From Elusimicrobiota bacterium (lineage in GTDB: Bacteria; Elusimicrobiota; Elusimicrobia; UBA1565), in contig JACRDU010000154.1 in NCBI GenBank assembly GCA_016218495.1, positions 1 through 63,036 on the forward strand: DNA of 63,036 nt, in the 5' to 3' direction. Position 1 is the first letter of the stretch, and each line of letters starts with the position of its first letter. A program made the translations under genes and the position numbers. This document shows positions 34,719 to 44,249 of this stretch, one piece after another. The notes under the pieces are model-generated. The model saw only the letters and a list, made by a program, of their open reading frames with translations, ran no database searches and had not been told where the DNA came from.

Positions 34719-36803
34719 TTGGACTTCCTCAACCCCGCGGCGCTCTGGCTGACTCCCCTGGCCGCCGCGCCGCTGGTCCTGCACCTGCTCTCCCTGCGCC
34801 GCGCCCGGAAGCTGCCGTTCTCGGACCTCTCGCTCCTGCGCCGCGCGCACGCCAAGTCCTTGCCCGCCGCGCGCCTGAGGCAATGGCTGATCCTGGCGGC
34901 CCGCTGCCTGGCCTTGGCCGCGCTGTGCCTCGCCTTCGCCCGGCCCGTCGTGCGCGGGTCCGCCTCAGGCGAAGGGCCGGACGCCGGGATGGACCTCGTC
35001 GTCTTGCTCGACACTTCCTGGTCCATGGGCGCCCGGGAGCGGGGCCGCACCCGGTTCGAAGCCGCCCAGGCCGCCGCGGCGGCGCTGACGCGGCTGGCCG
35101 GGACCGCCGGGAGGGTGGCCGCCGCGGGGGCCTCCCTGGGCCTCGACGGCCCTCTGGTCTTCGCGCGCTCCCCGGAGGAGGCGGCGGCCGCGCTGGGCCG
35201 CTTGAAGGTCGGGCCCCGGGGCACCGACCTGGCCGCGGCGGCGGCGGAAGCCTGCCGATTCCTCTCCGCCGACCCGCGGCCGCGCCGCCGCGTCGTGGCG
35301 GTGCTGTCCGACAACGCCGCCTCGGGGATGCGGGGCTTCGCTGGCCGGCCCGGCGCCTGCGCCCCGGAGACCCTGCTCCTCGGCCTTGCCTGGGACGCGC
35401 CTCCTCTCAATGCCGCGCTCCTCGACGCGGAGCCCGTCGTGCCGTCGGCCGGCGGAGAGGGCCCTCGACTGTCCGTCCGGGCCGCGCTCTACGGGGCGGG
35501 CCGCCGCCGCGTCGCGCTGGACCTGGTCGCGGGCGGGCGCCGCGCCGCGCGCCGTGCGGCGGAGCTCTCCGCCGGATCGGCCGCCTCATATGCCCTGGCG
35601 CTGCCGACGGACGCGGGCCCCGAGCTCTGGGGCCGCGTGGAGCTGACCTCCGATACCCTCGAGGCGGATGATGCATGGAACTTCGCCATGCGCCTGGACC
35701 CCGCCCCTCGGGCGCTCCTCGTCGCCGGCTCGCCCAAGTCGCTGGAGGCCGGCGGCGGGGGCTATGCCCTGCGCACCCTGCTGGCCGAGGGCGGCCGCCT
35801 CCCGTACCGGCTCGACACGGCCGATTCCGGCCGGGTGGGCCGGCTCGACCTGTCGCCGTACAAGGTTGTCATCCTCGACGACCTGCGGGCCTTGTCCCCG
35901 GATTCGGCCGAGCGGCTGCTGCGCTTCGTGCGGGAGGGCGGCGGCCTGTGGGTCATCGCGCCTTCGGCCGCGGGTCTGGCGGGCCTGGAGCGCGCGCTGC
36001 CCGCCGTGCTCGGCGCCGAAGAACCCGCCGCCGCCGCGGCCGGCGTCCGGCCCGTCGCGGCCCCGTCCGACGGGCCGCAGCGCTTCTCTTGGGACGAGTT
36101 CGAGCTCGGGCGCGTCGCGCTCACGCGCCGCTTGGCGGCCGTCCCCCGGCCGGGGGCCGCGGTGTGGTTCCGGGACGCCGCCGGGGCCCCGCTGCTGGTC
36201 GCCGCCGACGAAGGCCGCGGGCGCGTCCTGCTGTGGGCCGCGGGCCTGTCCGTCGACCGGACGAACCTGTCCTTGAAGCCCGTCTTCGCGGCCTGGGTCG
36301 ACGCCGGCGTGCGCTGGCTGGCGCGCTACGACGGCCGGCCGCGCTGGCGCGCCCTCAAGGTCGGGGAGCCCCTGGAGCGCGTCTGGGACCCTTCGGAGCG
36401 GGCGCCTTCGCGCGTGTCGCTGCGCGGCCCCGGCGGCCGGCGCACGGCCCTGCTCGTCAAAGACCGGCGCGTCGTCTTCGAGGACACACGGGAGCCCGGC
36501 CACTACGTCTTGGAGTGGGACGGAGGCCCGGAGGACGGCGCTCGTCCGGTGGCCGAAGCGTGGGCCGTGAACCTGGACCGTTCCGGAGCCGAGAGCGACC
36601 TGACCCCCGCCGCCGTCCCGCCGTGGAAGGCCCTGCGCCCGGGCTCTCTTCGCGAGGACTTCGACGCGGCGGTGCACGGGCGCGAGGCCCGCAGCGGCCT
36701 GCTGGCGGCCGCCCTCCTGCTGCTCCTCGTCGAGCTGGTCCTTTCCTCCCCTCCCCGCTCCGGCCCCGCCCCCGCGCCCCGCCGCAAGGAGGCCGTCGCG
36801 TGA
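34719..36803 (+). CDS. BatA-type membrane protein with VWA domain
   Basis: 694 residues. The N-terminal BatA module starts MDFLNPAALWLTPLAAAPLV (membrane segment 1), with a second segment near residues 50-72 (LILAARCLALAALCLAFARP). A VWA domain with DTSWSMG follows, then a long periplasmic region with a GATase-like flavodoxin segment (LSPYKVVILDDLRALSPDSAERL), and a C-terminal membrane helix (LLAAALLLLLVELVL). TTG start 3 bases after the DUF58 stop. Likely an envelope-anchored partner of the MoxR/DUF58 pair. Confidence 0.87.
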   Translation: MDFLNPAALWLTPLAAAPLVLHLLSLRRARKLPFSDLSLLRRAHAKSLPAARLRQWLILAARCLALAALCLAFARPVVRGSASGEGPDAGMDLVVLLDTSWSMGARERGRTRFEAAQAAAAALTRLAGTAGRVAAAGASLGLDGPLVFARSPEEAAAALGRLKVGPRGTDLAAAAAEACRFLSADPRPRRRVVAVLSDNAASGMRGFAGRPGACAPETLLLGLAWDAPPLNAALLDAEPVVPSAGGEGPRLSVRAALYGAGRRRVALDLVAGGRRAARRAAELSAGSAASYALALPTDAGPELWGRVELTSDTLEADDAWNFAMRLDPAPRALLVAGSPKSLEAGGGGYALRTLLAEGGRLPYRLDTADSGRVGRLDLSPYKVVILDDLRALSPDSAERLLRFVREGGGLWVIAPSAAGLAGLERALPAVLGAEEPAAAAAGVRPVAAPSDGPQRFSWDEFELGRVALTRRLAAVPRPGAAVWFRDAAGAPLLVAADEGRGRVLLWAAGLSVDRTNLSLKPVFAAWVDAGVRWLARYDGRPRWRALKVGEPLERVWDPSERAPSRVSLRGPGGRRTALLVKDRRVVFEDTREPGHYVLEWDGGPEDGARPVAEAWAVNLDRSGAESDLTPAAVPPWKALRPGSLREDFDAAVHGREARSGLLAAALLLLLVELVLSSPPRSGPAPAPRRKEAVA

Positions 36804-37540
36804 GGGCCCGGCTCGCGCTCCTGAGCGTCTGCCTGGCCGTCTCGGCCGCGTCGGCGCAGACCGGCGACCTCTTCGTCTGGTCCCAGCTCCGCTACGAGGG
36901 GGTCTGGGACCCGTATCCAGGGGCCCACGCCGAGGTGCAGCGCTGGGTGGCCGAGGTGACCAGCGTCCTCTCCGCCCCTCAGCGCCGGGAGCTCTCCCTC
37001 TCCGAGCCCGAGCTGTTCTCGTCGCCGTTCCTCGTCCTCGCGGGGAAGCAGGCCCCCGCTCCCGCCGATGACGCCGCGGTGGGCCGCCTGCGCGACTACC
37101 TGACCTCCGGGGGCTTCCTCTGGGTCGACGATTCCTCGGGCCTCCCGGCCGGTGGGTTCGACCGCTGGGTGCGCGGGACGCTGGCGCGGGCCCTGCCGGA
37201 CGCCGAGCTCCGGCCGCTGCCGCCCGAGCATGTGCTCTTCAAGACCTTCTTCCTCGTCAAGCGCCTCGGCGGGCGGGTGAAGGTGGCCTCTTCGGTGGAG
37301 GGCGTCGAGTGGGGAGGGCGCCTGGCCGTCGTCTACACCCGCAACGACCTCCTGGGGGCTTGGGCGCGCGACCCCCTCGGGAACTGGCTGCAGGCCTGCG
37401 TGCCCGGCGGCGAGGCGCAGCGGATGGACGCGCGCAAGCTCACCCTGAACATCGTGATGTACGCCCTGACCGGGAACTACAAGGCAGACGCCGTCCATCA
37501 GCCGTTCCTGCTCGAGAAGATGCGCCAGGGGGCCCCGTGA
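36800..37540 (+). CDS. DUF4159 domain protein, exported
   Basis: 246 residues. The signal peptide (RARLALLSVCLAVSAASAQT) has cleavage near residue 20. The rest matches the DUF4159 pattern: FLVLAGKQAP, LRDYLTSGGFLWVDDSSG, PPEHVLFKTFF, LAVVYTRNDLLGAW and a C-terminal LTLNIVMYALTGNYK. GTG start overlapping the BatA stop (GTGA). DUF4159 proteins are frequent companions of MoxR-BatA operons; the function is unknown. Confidence 0.87.
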   Translation: MRARLALLSVCLAVSAASAQTGDLFVWSQLRYEGVWDPYPGAHAEVQRWVAEVTSVLSAPQRRELSLSEPELFSSPFLVLAGKQAPAPADDAAVGRLRDYLTSGGFLWVDDSSGLPAGGFDRWVRGTLARALPDAELRPLPPEHVLFKTFFLVKRLGGRVKVASSVEGVEWGGRLAVVYTRNDLLGAWARDPLGNWLQACVPGGEAQRMDARKLTLNIVMYALTGNYKADAVHQPFLLEKMRQGAP

Positions 37541-39720
37541 CCGGCTGGCGCCTGGCCTTCGAGGCCGCCCCATGGGAGGCCGGCCTGGCGCTGGCGGCCC
37601 TGGCGGCCGCGTTCGCCACCCGCCGCTGGATGGAGGGCCTGCCGCGGGGAGTCCGCGCCTTGCGCATGGCGGCCTGGGCGCTGCTGGCGCTCCTCCTGGC
37701 CAAGCCCGTGGCGCACCGCTTGGAGGAGCGCTCGGCCCTCCCCCGCCTCGCCGTCCTGGTCGACGCCTCCCCGAGCATGGCCGCGCCCGACGACGAAGGG
37801 CGCCCGCGCGCCGCGCGGGCCGCGGCGTGGCTCTTGTCCCGTCGCGCGGCGCTGGAGGCCCGGGCCGAGGTCTCCCTCTACGCGGGCGCGGCCGGCGCGC
37901 GGCGCCTCACCTGGGACGAGCTCGCCGTCCTCGAGGCCGGCCGGGTCGCGCTGGACCTGCCGGTGGCTCTGGCCGACGCCGCGGCCGCCGCCCCGGCGCC
38001 GGACCGGGTCTGGCTGGTCTCCGACGGGAGCTTCGAGGAGTCATCGCTGCAGGAGGCCGCGGCCCGCGCGCGCGTGCCGGTCGACACGGTGGCCGTCGGG
38101 CCGCGGGCCGAGCGTCCGGGCCTGGCCCTGGGGAGGGTGGAATCCCCTGATTTCGTGTTCCTCCACGGCCGTTTCCCCCTCGTGGCCCGCGTCGAGACCC
38201 GCCTGCTCGAAGGAAAGCCGGTCCGCCTGCGCCTGCTGCGCGGCGGGGCCGAGGAGGCCTCCGTCGTGCTCCAGGCCTCCGGGCCCTACGACGTGCTGAC
38301 CGCCACCTTCTCCGTGACGGCGTCCCAGCTCGGCCGCCAGGAGTTCACCGTGGCCGCGGAGGCCGGCTCGCTGCGCGCGTCGCGCTCCTTCGCGGTGGAG
38401 GCCATCCGGCAGAAGTACCGCATCATGTACCTGGCCGGCCGCCCGTCGGTGGAATACGCGCACCTGCGCCACCAGCTCAAGGCGGACCCGAACCACGAGC
38501 TGGTGTCGTTCGTCATCCTGCGCAATCCGGAGAACATCAGCCCCGTCCCGGACAACGAGCTCTCCCTGATCCCCTTCCCCGCCACGGAAATCTTCGTCAC
38601 GAACCTGTTCCAGTTCGACCTTTTCATCCTCGAGAACTTCGCCTATTGGCGCTTCAGCCTGCCGGCGGCATATCTGGAGAACCTCCGCCGCTTCGTCGCC
38701 CAGGGCGGGGCTCTCCTGCTCATCGGGGGCTCCAACGCCCTGTCCAAGGGCGGCTATAAGGGGACACCGCTCGAGGAGGCCCTGCCCGTCACCCTGGCCG
38801 ACACGCCCGACGAGTTCGTCCCGGGCCTCTTCGCGCCGAAGGTGGCGGCGCCCGAGCACCCGCTGCTCTCGATGGGCTCCGGTCCCGAGGAGGCCGCGGC
38901 GCTCTGGAAGGCCCTGCCCCCCCTCGACGGGTTCACGCGCTTCAACGCCGTGCGTCCCGGGGCCTCGGTGCTGCTCTCCCATTCCGCCGAGCGGACGGCG
39001 GCGGGAGGCCCCCTGCCGGTCGTGGCGGTGCGCGAGTACGGGAAGGGCAAGGTGATGGTGGTCGGCACCGATTCGTCCTGGCGCTGGAAGCTGGCCGGCG
39101 GGAAGGACTGGCGCATCGCCGGATTCTACGCCCGGTTCTGGTCGCGCGCCGTGCAGTACCTGACGGGCAGCCTGGAGCTCAAGAAGGTCGCCTTCAGCCC
39201 CCTGCCCGACCGCCTCGGGTCGCGCGAGCCGCTGACCCTGACCCTGCGCGTCTTCGACGAGCACTTCCGTCCCCTCTCCGGGCGGGACCTGGACCTGCGC
39301 CTGGCCTGGGAGCGGCCGGACGGCTCGCGCCGGGCCCCCGCCGTCGTGGAGCGCGAGGCCGGGGAATTCGTCGTCGAGCTCACCGGCCTCGACGAAGGCC
39401 GGCAGAAGGTGACGGCGACGGCCCGCCGCGCCGGTCAGCCGTGGGGGACCGATGCGGTCGAGTTCCGCTGGGAGCCCCCGCGCGCGGACGCCCCGCTCGA
39501 CCGGGCGCGCCTGAAGGCGTTGGCGGAGGCTTCGGGCGGGAGCAGCGCCGACGTGCACCGGGACGCGGCCGACGCGCTGGCCAGGGCGCTCCCCGCTCCG
39601 CGCCGGGAGAAGGCCGTGTCCTCGCGCCGTGCGGCGTGGACTTCGTCCGTCTGGGCCTGGCTCCTGGCCGGGGTGCTGCTTTCGGAGTGGCTGCTGCGCC
39701 GGCGCGGGGGCTTCCTGTGA
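37537..39720 (+). CDS. Membrane VWA / glutamine-amidotransferase-like protein
   Basis: 727 residues. Two N-terminal membrane segments (residues ~13-30 and ~45-63) are followed by a VWA-like portion (LAVLVDASPSMAAP), a middle Ig-like part, and a GATase1-like segment (RRFVAQGGALLLIGGSNALSKGG; VVAVREYGKGKVMVVGTDSS). A C-terminal membrane helix ends near WAWLLAGVLLSEWLL. GTG start overlapping the DUF4159 stop. This is the fifth member of the MoxR operon and probably assembles with the BatA-like protein. The MIDAS Asp-x-Ser-x-Ser reads DASPSM, partly degenerate at the Gly. Confidence 0.82.
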   Translation: MTGWRLAFEAAPWEAGLALAALAAAFATRRWMEGLPRGVRALRMAAWALLALLLAKPVAHRLEERSALPRLAVLVDASPSMAAPDDEGRPRAARAAAWLLSRRAALEARAEVSLYAGAAGARRLTWDELAVLEAGRVALDLPVALADAAAAAPAPDRVWLVSDGSFEESSLQEAAARARVPVDTVAVGPRAERPGLALGRVESPDFVFLHGRFPLVARVETRLLEGKPVRLRLLRGGAEEASVVLQASGPYDVLTATFSVTASQLGRQEFTVAAEAGSLRASRSFAVEAIRQKYRIMYLAGRPSVEYAHLRHQLKADPNHELVSFVILRNPENISPVPDNELSLIPFPATEIFVTNLFQFDLFILENFAYWRFSLPAAYLENLRRFVAQGGALLLIGGSNALSKGGYKGTPLEEALPVTLADTPDEFVPGLFAPKVAAPEHPLLSMGSGPEEAAALWKALPPLDGFTRFNAVRPGASVLLSHSAERTAAGGPLPVVAVREYGKGKVMVVGTDSSWRWKLAGGKDWRIAGFYARFWSRAVQYLTGSLELKKVAFSPLPDRLGSREPLTLTLRVFDEHFRPLSGRDLDLRLAWERPDGSRRAPAVVEREAGEFVVELTGLDEGRQKVTATARRAGQPWGTDAVEFRWEPPRADAPLDRARLKALAEASGGSSADVHRDAADALARALPAPRREKAVSSRRAAWTSSVWAWLLAGVLLSEWLLRRRGGFL

Positions 39721-41807
39721 GCGCGGCGGTGTTCGCCTTCTTCGCCCTGCTGGGGGCGCCCGCGGCGGCGCCGGCCGTCAGCGTCGGGGACTCCGGCGAG
39801 TTCATCGCCGCCGCGGCAACCCTCTCCGTCCTGCATCCCCCCGGTTATCCGCTCTATGTCCTGGCCGGGCACGCGTTCGGCAGCCTGCTCCCGTGGGGCA
39901 CCTGGGCCTGGAGGATGAACCTCCTCTCCGGCCTTTGCGCGGCCGGGGCCCTTTCCCTGCTCTTCGCCGCATTGCGCCGCTGGGGCTTCGCGGCCGCGCC
40001 TTGCGCCCTGGGAGTCCTCGTCCTCGGCGCCAGCCCGCTGTGGCTCCACGCCAACGGGCAGGCGGAGATATTCGGCCTGCATCTGCTGCTGGGCGCGGCC
40101 TGCGTCTGGGTGCTGGCGCGCGCTGGACCGCGCGCCTTCGGGGCCCGTTCGATGGCCGCGCTGGGCTTGCTGCTCGGGCTGGCCACCGGGGCCCACCATA
40201 CGCTGGCCCTGGCCGTCCCGGCCCTGCTCGCTTCCGCCTGGCTGGCGGCCCGGCCGTCCGGCCGGCAGGCCCTGCGCGGCCTGGGGGTGCTGTCCGCCTT
40301 CGCCTGCATCGGCTTCAGCGTCCAGGCCGTCCTGCCTCTGCGGGCCCAGGCCGTGCCGCCGCTCGATTGGGGACACCCGGCTGACTTGGCGCGGTTCCTG
40401 CGCGTCTTCCTGCGCCGGGACTACGGCTCGCTCTCGCTGACGGTGGAAGGCGCGGCGGGGAGCCGCCTGGCGGGCGTCTGGGCTCAGACGGCGCGCTGGT
40501 TCTCCGAGGCGGGCGCGGGCCTGGGCGCGGCGGGCGCCGGCCTGGCCCTCCTCGGCGGCCTGGGCCTGGCGCGGGACCGGGAGAAGCGTCCTTTCCTCGT
40601 GCTGGCCACAGGGATGCTCCTGCTGGCGGGGCCCGCCTTCCTGTGGCTGGGCAACCCGCCGTTCGACGCGCAGACCTCTTACGCGCTCAAGCGCTTCTGG
40701 CTGCTGCCTTGGATGGCCGCCGCCCTGCTGGCCGGAGCCGGCGCGGACCGCCTGTGGGCCTGGGGCGCGGCCGGCCGGGCCGCCGTGGGGCTGCTGGCTT
40801 TGGCGGCGGCGCTCGGAGCGCGTTCGTCCCTGCCGGACTGGGGCCAGCGCTGGGACCTGGCCGCCCATGACTACGGGCGGGACCTGCTGCGCTCTCTGCC
40901 TCCCGGCGCCGCGCTCTTCATCGACGGGGGCGACGACACCTTCTACACGCTGGCCGCGGCGCTCTACGCCGACGGCCTGCGCCCCGACCTCGCCGTGGCG
41001 GACCGCGGGGGCCTCGTGTTCCACAGCCCCTACGGCCCGGACTTCCGGGGCCTGGCGAAGGAGGCCAAGGAGGCGCGCAGGCGCGAGGTGGAACTTGCCG
41101 GCGCGGCCTCGCGGCCGACCTACTACGCCACCCTAGAACGCGCGGTGAACCCCCGGGGGACGCTCCTCCTCGAAGGCCTGCTGCGGCGGCTCGAACCCGG
41201 GCGGGGCTCCGCGCAGCTCGCGCGCGAGTCCCCCCTCGGGCCGGCGCTATGGGCCGCCTATGCGGCGCGCCACGACTCCGCCGCGGAACGCGCGCACTAC
41301 CGGATGCGCGCCCTCACCCCCTTCTATCCGGTGATGCGTTCCGCCGCCCTGAGCGCGCGGGGCGACCGTCCCGGAGCGCTCCGGCAGCTGCGCGCGGCCG
41401 TAGCGGCGGGCGGGGACACGCGCTGGGTCCGTTCGACGACGGCCTCGGAGGCCGAGTGGTCGGCTTGGTCCGCCGCCGCGGCGGGCGACTGGGCCGGGGC
41501 GGAAGCGGCCTATCGGCAGGCCCTGCGCGCCGACCCGGCGCGCGCGGAGGCCTGGACCAACCTCGGCGCCGTCCTCGACCGCATGGGCCGGGCCGCGGAG
41601 GCGCGCGCGGCCCATGAGCGGGCCGCAGCCCTGGCTCCGGGCTCGTACCAGTCCCGCTTCAACCTGGGCTCGCTGCTCTATCGCGCGTCGGACTTCGCCG
41701 GCGCGGCCCGGGAGTTCTCGGCGGCGGCCGCCCTGCGGCCCGGCGACGCGGACGCCTCCCTGTGGGCCGGGCGCGCCGCGCACAAGGCGCGGGAGGCCCG
41801 ACCATGA
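39717..41807 (+). CDS. DUF2723 (TMEM260-like) polytopic membrane protein with C-terminal TPRs
   Basis: 696 residues. The N-terminal DUF2723 motif reads SVGDSGEFIAAAATL, then HPPGYPLYVLAGH, followed by about ten hydrophobic segments to residue ~365. The C-terminal half is soluble with TPRs (WTNLGAVLDRMGRAAEARAA; FNLGSLLYRASDFAGAAREF). DUF2723 is related to GT-C protein O-mannosyltransferases and human TMEM260, so a lipid-linked-sugar transferase role outside the membrane is plausible but unproven. GTG start overlapping the upstream stop; it is read through from the MoxR operon. Confidence 0.88.
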   Translation: MSAAVFAFFALLGAPAAAPAVSVGDSGEFIAAAATLSVLHPPGYPLYVLAGHAFGSLLPWGTWAWRMNLLSGLCAAGALSLLFAALRRWGFAAAPCALGVLVLGASPLWLHANGQAEIFGLHLLLGAACVWVLARAGPRAFGARSMAALGLLLGLATGAHHTLALAVPALLASAWLAARPSGRQALRGLGVLSAFACIGFSVQAVLPLRAQAVPPLDWGHPADLARFLRVFLRRDYGSLSLTVEGAAGSRLAGVWAQTARWFSEAGAGLGAAGAGLALLGGLGLARDREKRPFLVLATGMLLLAGPAFLWLGNPPFDAQTSYALKRFWLLPWMAAALLAGAGADRLWAWGAAGRAAVGLLALAAALGARSSLPDWGQRWDLAAHDYGRDLLRSLPPGAALFIDGGDDTFYTLAAALYADGLRPDLAVADRGGLVFHSPYGPDFRGLAKEAKEARRREVELAGAASRPTYYATLERAVNPRGTLLLEGLLRRLEPGRGSAQLARESPLGPALWAAYAARHDSAAERAHYRMRALTPFYPVMRSAALSARGDRPGALRQLRAAVAAGGDTRWVRSTTASEAEWSAWSAAAAGDWAGAEAAYRQALRADPARAEAWTNLGAVLDRMGRAAEARAAHERAAALAPGSYQSRFNLGSLLYRASDFAGAAREFSAAAALRPGDADASLWAGRAAHKAREARP

Positions 41808-43915
41808 CCTCGCGGACGCGGCAAGCGGCCGTCGTCTTCTTCGCCGCCTTCCTCCTCTACCTCGCCAAGATGCCGGCCGCGCTGGCTCCCTACCGCGACG
41901 CCGGCGAGTTCGCCGTGGCCGCGCGGACGCTGGGCGTCTCCCACCCGCCGTCCTATCCCCTCTACGTCCTGTCGGCCCATGCCGCCAGCGGGTTCGGGGC
42001 GGGCGCGGTCTCCTACCGCCTGAACCTGTTCTCGGGGCTCTGCGCGGCGGGCGCGGCCGGCCTGCTGGCCTGGACTGCGGCCGCGCTGGGTCCCTGGGTC
42101 GGCGTGGCCGCGGGGGCGGTCTTCGCGCTGGACGCGGTGCCTTGGAGCGTGGCGATGGTGCAGGAGATGTACGCCTTGATGGCCCTGCTGGGCGTCGGCC
42201 TTTTCGCCTGGGCGGTGCGTCTGGGACCGACGCCCTCCTGGCGCGGCTGGCTCTTCGCCTGCTTCGCCTACGGCCTGGCCCTGGGCGACCGCACCGACCT
42301 CCTCCTCTGGGCCCCGGGCCTGCTCGTGCTGGGCGCGTCGGCGGGCTTCCCGCGCGGCCGCGCGGCGCGCTGGCTGGGGGCCGGCGTCCTGATGGGGCTG
42401 GCGGGCTTGAGCGTCTACCTGTTCCTCCCGCTGCGATCGTCGACCGGCCCGTGGCTCGACTGGAACCATCCGGCGGCGCTCGACGGCTTCATCGGGTCGC
42501 TAACGCGCCGCGGCTACGGCGGGACGCTGGACCTGCTGTCCAAGAGCTATAGGACCGGAGAGAACTTCGCGGCCAACATGGGCGTGTACGGGACGCACCT
42601 GCGCCGGGACCTGGGCCTGGGACCGCTCCTGGCGGCCCTCGCGGGGCTGGCGGCGCTGCTGCGGCGAGACCCGCGCGTGTTCGCCGGGACCGGCCTGCTC
42701 TACCTGTGCAGCGGGCCGCTCTTCTTGTGGCTGGCCAACATGCCGCCGAACCCCCACGCCTTGGCCATCGTCGAGCCGCACTATATGCTCTCCGACGTGC
42801 TCATCGCCTATTGGGCGGCCGCGGGAGCGGCTTGGGCGGCCCGGGGGGCGCAGGGCGCCTGGGTCGCGGCGGCGCTGGCCGTCCTCTTCGTGCTCGAGCC
42901 GGCCGCCGCGGGCCGTTTCGCGCGCATGGACCGGCGCTGGGACCTCTTCGCCCACGACTGGGCCGACAACGCGCTGCGCTCCGTCCCCCCCGGCGCGGCG
43001 CTGGTCGCCAAGAAGGACGTGCAGATCTTCTCGCTCTGGCACCATCAGCTGTCTTTGGGGCGCCGTCCCGAGGTCGCCGCGGTGGCGCAGGGTCTGGCGC
43101 ACAGCCCCTGGCACCAGGAGTCCCTGCGCCGCGCGCGCTCCCCGGTCCGCCTGAGCGCCCTGCGCTCCCCCGAAGACTGGCGGACCTTCCTCGCCGCGAA
43201 CCCTTCGGTCTGGGCGACGATGGACGCCGAGGTCCCGCCCGACCTGCTCTCCGGGGCCCCCAACGGCATCGCGTCCCCGTTGGCCGGGGCGGCGGCCGGC
43301 CCCTCGGCCGGGCCGTTCCTGCTCGTGCGCGGGGACGCGCGCTACGAAGCCCGGCCCGACTTCTTCACGTCCGACCTGGTCGAATCCTACGCGGCGGCCC
43401 ATCAGCGCCGCGGCGCGCTCCTCGTCCAGAAGGGCGACGCGCAGGGCGCGCGGCGCGAGCTGACGAAGGCCTGGTCCCTCAAGCACCGCTCCCCGGAGTC
43501 CGTGGATTTCCTGGCATTCCTCAGGATGCAGGAGCACGACGACGCCGGGGCCGCCGGGCTCTACGCGTCCTCCGCGCGCCTTTATGACCGGACCATCGCG
43601 CTGACCCGGGAATACAACTCGCTGCCCGAGACCCGGCGCGGGGTACAGTGGGCGGCGGCGGACTCCGCCGTGAACATGGGGGTGGCCCTCGAGCGCACCG
43701 GCCGCCGCGACGAAGCGGAGGCGGCCTACCGCCGGGCGCTGGCGTTGCGCCCGACGCTGGCGCGGGCGCACTTCAACCTCGCCGTGCTGTACTGGAACCG
43801 CGACTGGGGCCGGGTGGTCGCCGAGCTCGAGGCGGCGCTGGCCGCCGACCCCGACTACGCCGAGGCGAAGGGCTACCTGCCGACGGCGCGGGCCCGGCTG
43901 GCCGGGGGGCGTTGA
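41804..43915 (+). CDS. DUF2723 (TMEM260-like) polytopic membrane protein with C-terminal TPRs, second copy
   Basis: 703 residues, same layout as the gene before it: YRDAGEFAVAARTLGVSHPP at residues ~30-49, a GT-C-like multi-spanning core to ~380, then soluble TPR-like repeats (GVALERTGRRDEAEAAYRRA; FNLAVLYWNRDWGRVVAELE). ATG overlapping the previous stop (ATGA). The two are diverged tandem paralogues. Last coding gene of the long moxR-led transcript. Confidence 0.88.
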   Translation: MTSRTRQAAVVFFAAFLLYLAKMPAALAPYRDAGEFAVAARTLGVSHPPSYPLYVLSAHAASGFGAGAVSYRLNLFSGLCAAGAAGLLAWTAAALGPWVGVAAGAVFALDAVPWSVAMVQEMYALMALLGVGLFAWAVRLGPTPSWRGWLFACFAYGLALGDRTDLLLWAPGLLVLGASAGFPRGRAARWLGAGVLMGLAGLSVYLFLPLRSSTGPWLDWNHPAALDGFIGSLTRRGYGGTLDLLSKSYRTGENFAANMGVYGTHLRRDLGLGPLLAALAGLAALLRRDPRVFAGTGLLYLCSGPLFLWLANMPPNPHALAIVEPHYMLSDVLIAYWAAAGAAWAARGAQGAWVAAALAVLFVLEPAAAGRFARMDRRWDLFAHDWADNALRSVPPGAALVAKKDVQIFSLWHHQLSLGRRPEVAAVAQGLAHSPWHQESLRRARSPVRLSALRSPEDWRTFLAANPSVWATMDAEVPPDLLSGAPNGIASPLAGAAAGPSAGPFLLVRGDARYEARPDFFTSDLVESYAAAHQRRGALLVQKGDAQGARRELTKAWSLKHRSPESVDFLAFLRMQEHDDAGAAGLYASSARLYDRTIALTREYNSLPETRRGVQWAAADSAVNMGVALERTGRRDEAEAAYRRALALRPTLARAHFNLAVLYWNRDWGRVVAELEAALAADPDYAEAKGYLPTARARLAGGR

Positions 43916-44091
43916 CGGCGCGCGCCCCCTTGTCCCGCCCGCTCCCCGCCGGGGAGCGGCCGTCCTTGTGTCCCGTCGGGGGATGGAGTGGGACTTATGC
44001 CGTGCGCGGCATGAGCCACATAAGAGGGCGGTACGCCTCCTCGAATCGAGTGTCGACCCCAACGACATAAAGTCCTCGCAAGGAAGCGCGC
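43916..44091 (+). other. Intergenic stretch with a 9-bp hairpin
   Basis: Just after the DUF2723 stop, a perfect 9-bp stem CCGCTCCCC/GGGGAGCGG (43939-43947 with 43951-43959) with a 3-base loop is followed by only a broken T stretch, so it is at best a weak terminator. No gene is seen up to the small open frame at 44092. Confidence 0.35.
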
Positions 44092-44190
44092 ATGGGCGAC
44101 ACACAGATTAGCCGCGTCTTCAACCGCACGCCGTCGGCCGTCAGCCAGCTCATCCGCGCGATGGAGACCTCGCGCGTGAGCCGCAACTAA
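44092..44190 (+). CDS. Possible remnant: 32-residue HTH-like fragment
   Basis: A short frame reading MGDTQISRVFNRTPSAVSQL followed by IRAMETSR resembles the DnaA/Tnp-type helix-turn-helix found at the C-terminus of REP-associated (RAYT) transposases (I-x-x-x-F-x-x-x-x-S-A-V-S pattern). An in-frame stop lies seven codons upstream of the ATG, so no longer gene is available. It may be a decayed transposase tail or chance. Lower AT/GC skew than the neighbours gives no further support. Confidence 0.3.
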   Translation: MGDTQISRVFNRTPSAVSQLIRAMETSRVSRN

Positions 44191-44209
44191 ACGGACTCAT
44201 CCGCGCCGT

Positions 44210-44246
44210 AGCCCCCCGCCCGGCTTAGCTGGGCGGGGGGGCTTTT
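44210..44246 (+). terminator. Rho-independent terminator between convergent genes
   Basis: AGCCCCCCGCCC (44210-44221) pairs with GGGCGGGGGGGCT (44231-44243) with one bulged G, followed by T4. It ends the plus-strand transcript. On the minus strand the stem lies just beyond the stop of the TPR gene, with no long T run there. Confidence 0.75.
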
Positions 44247-44249
44247 CCT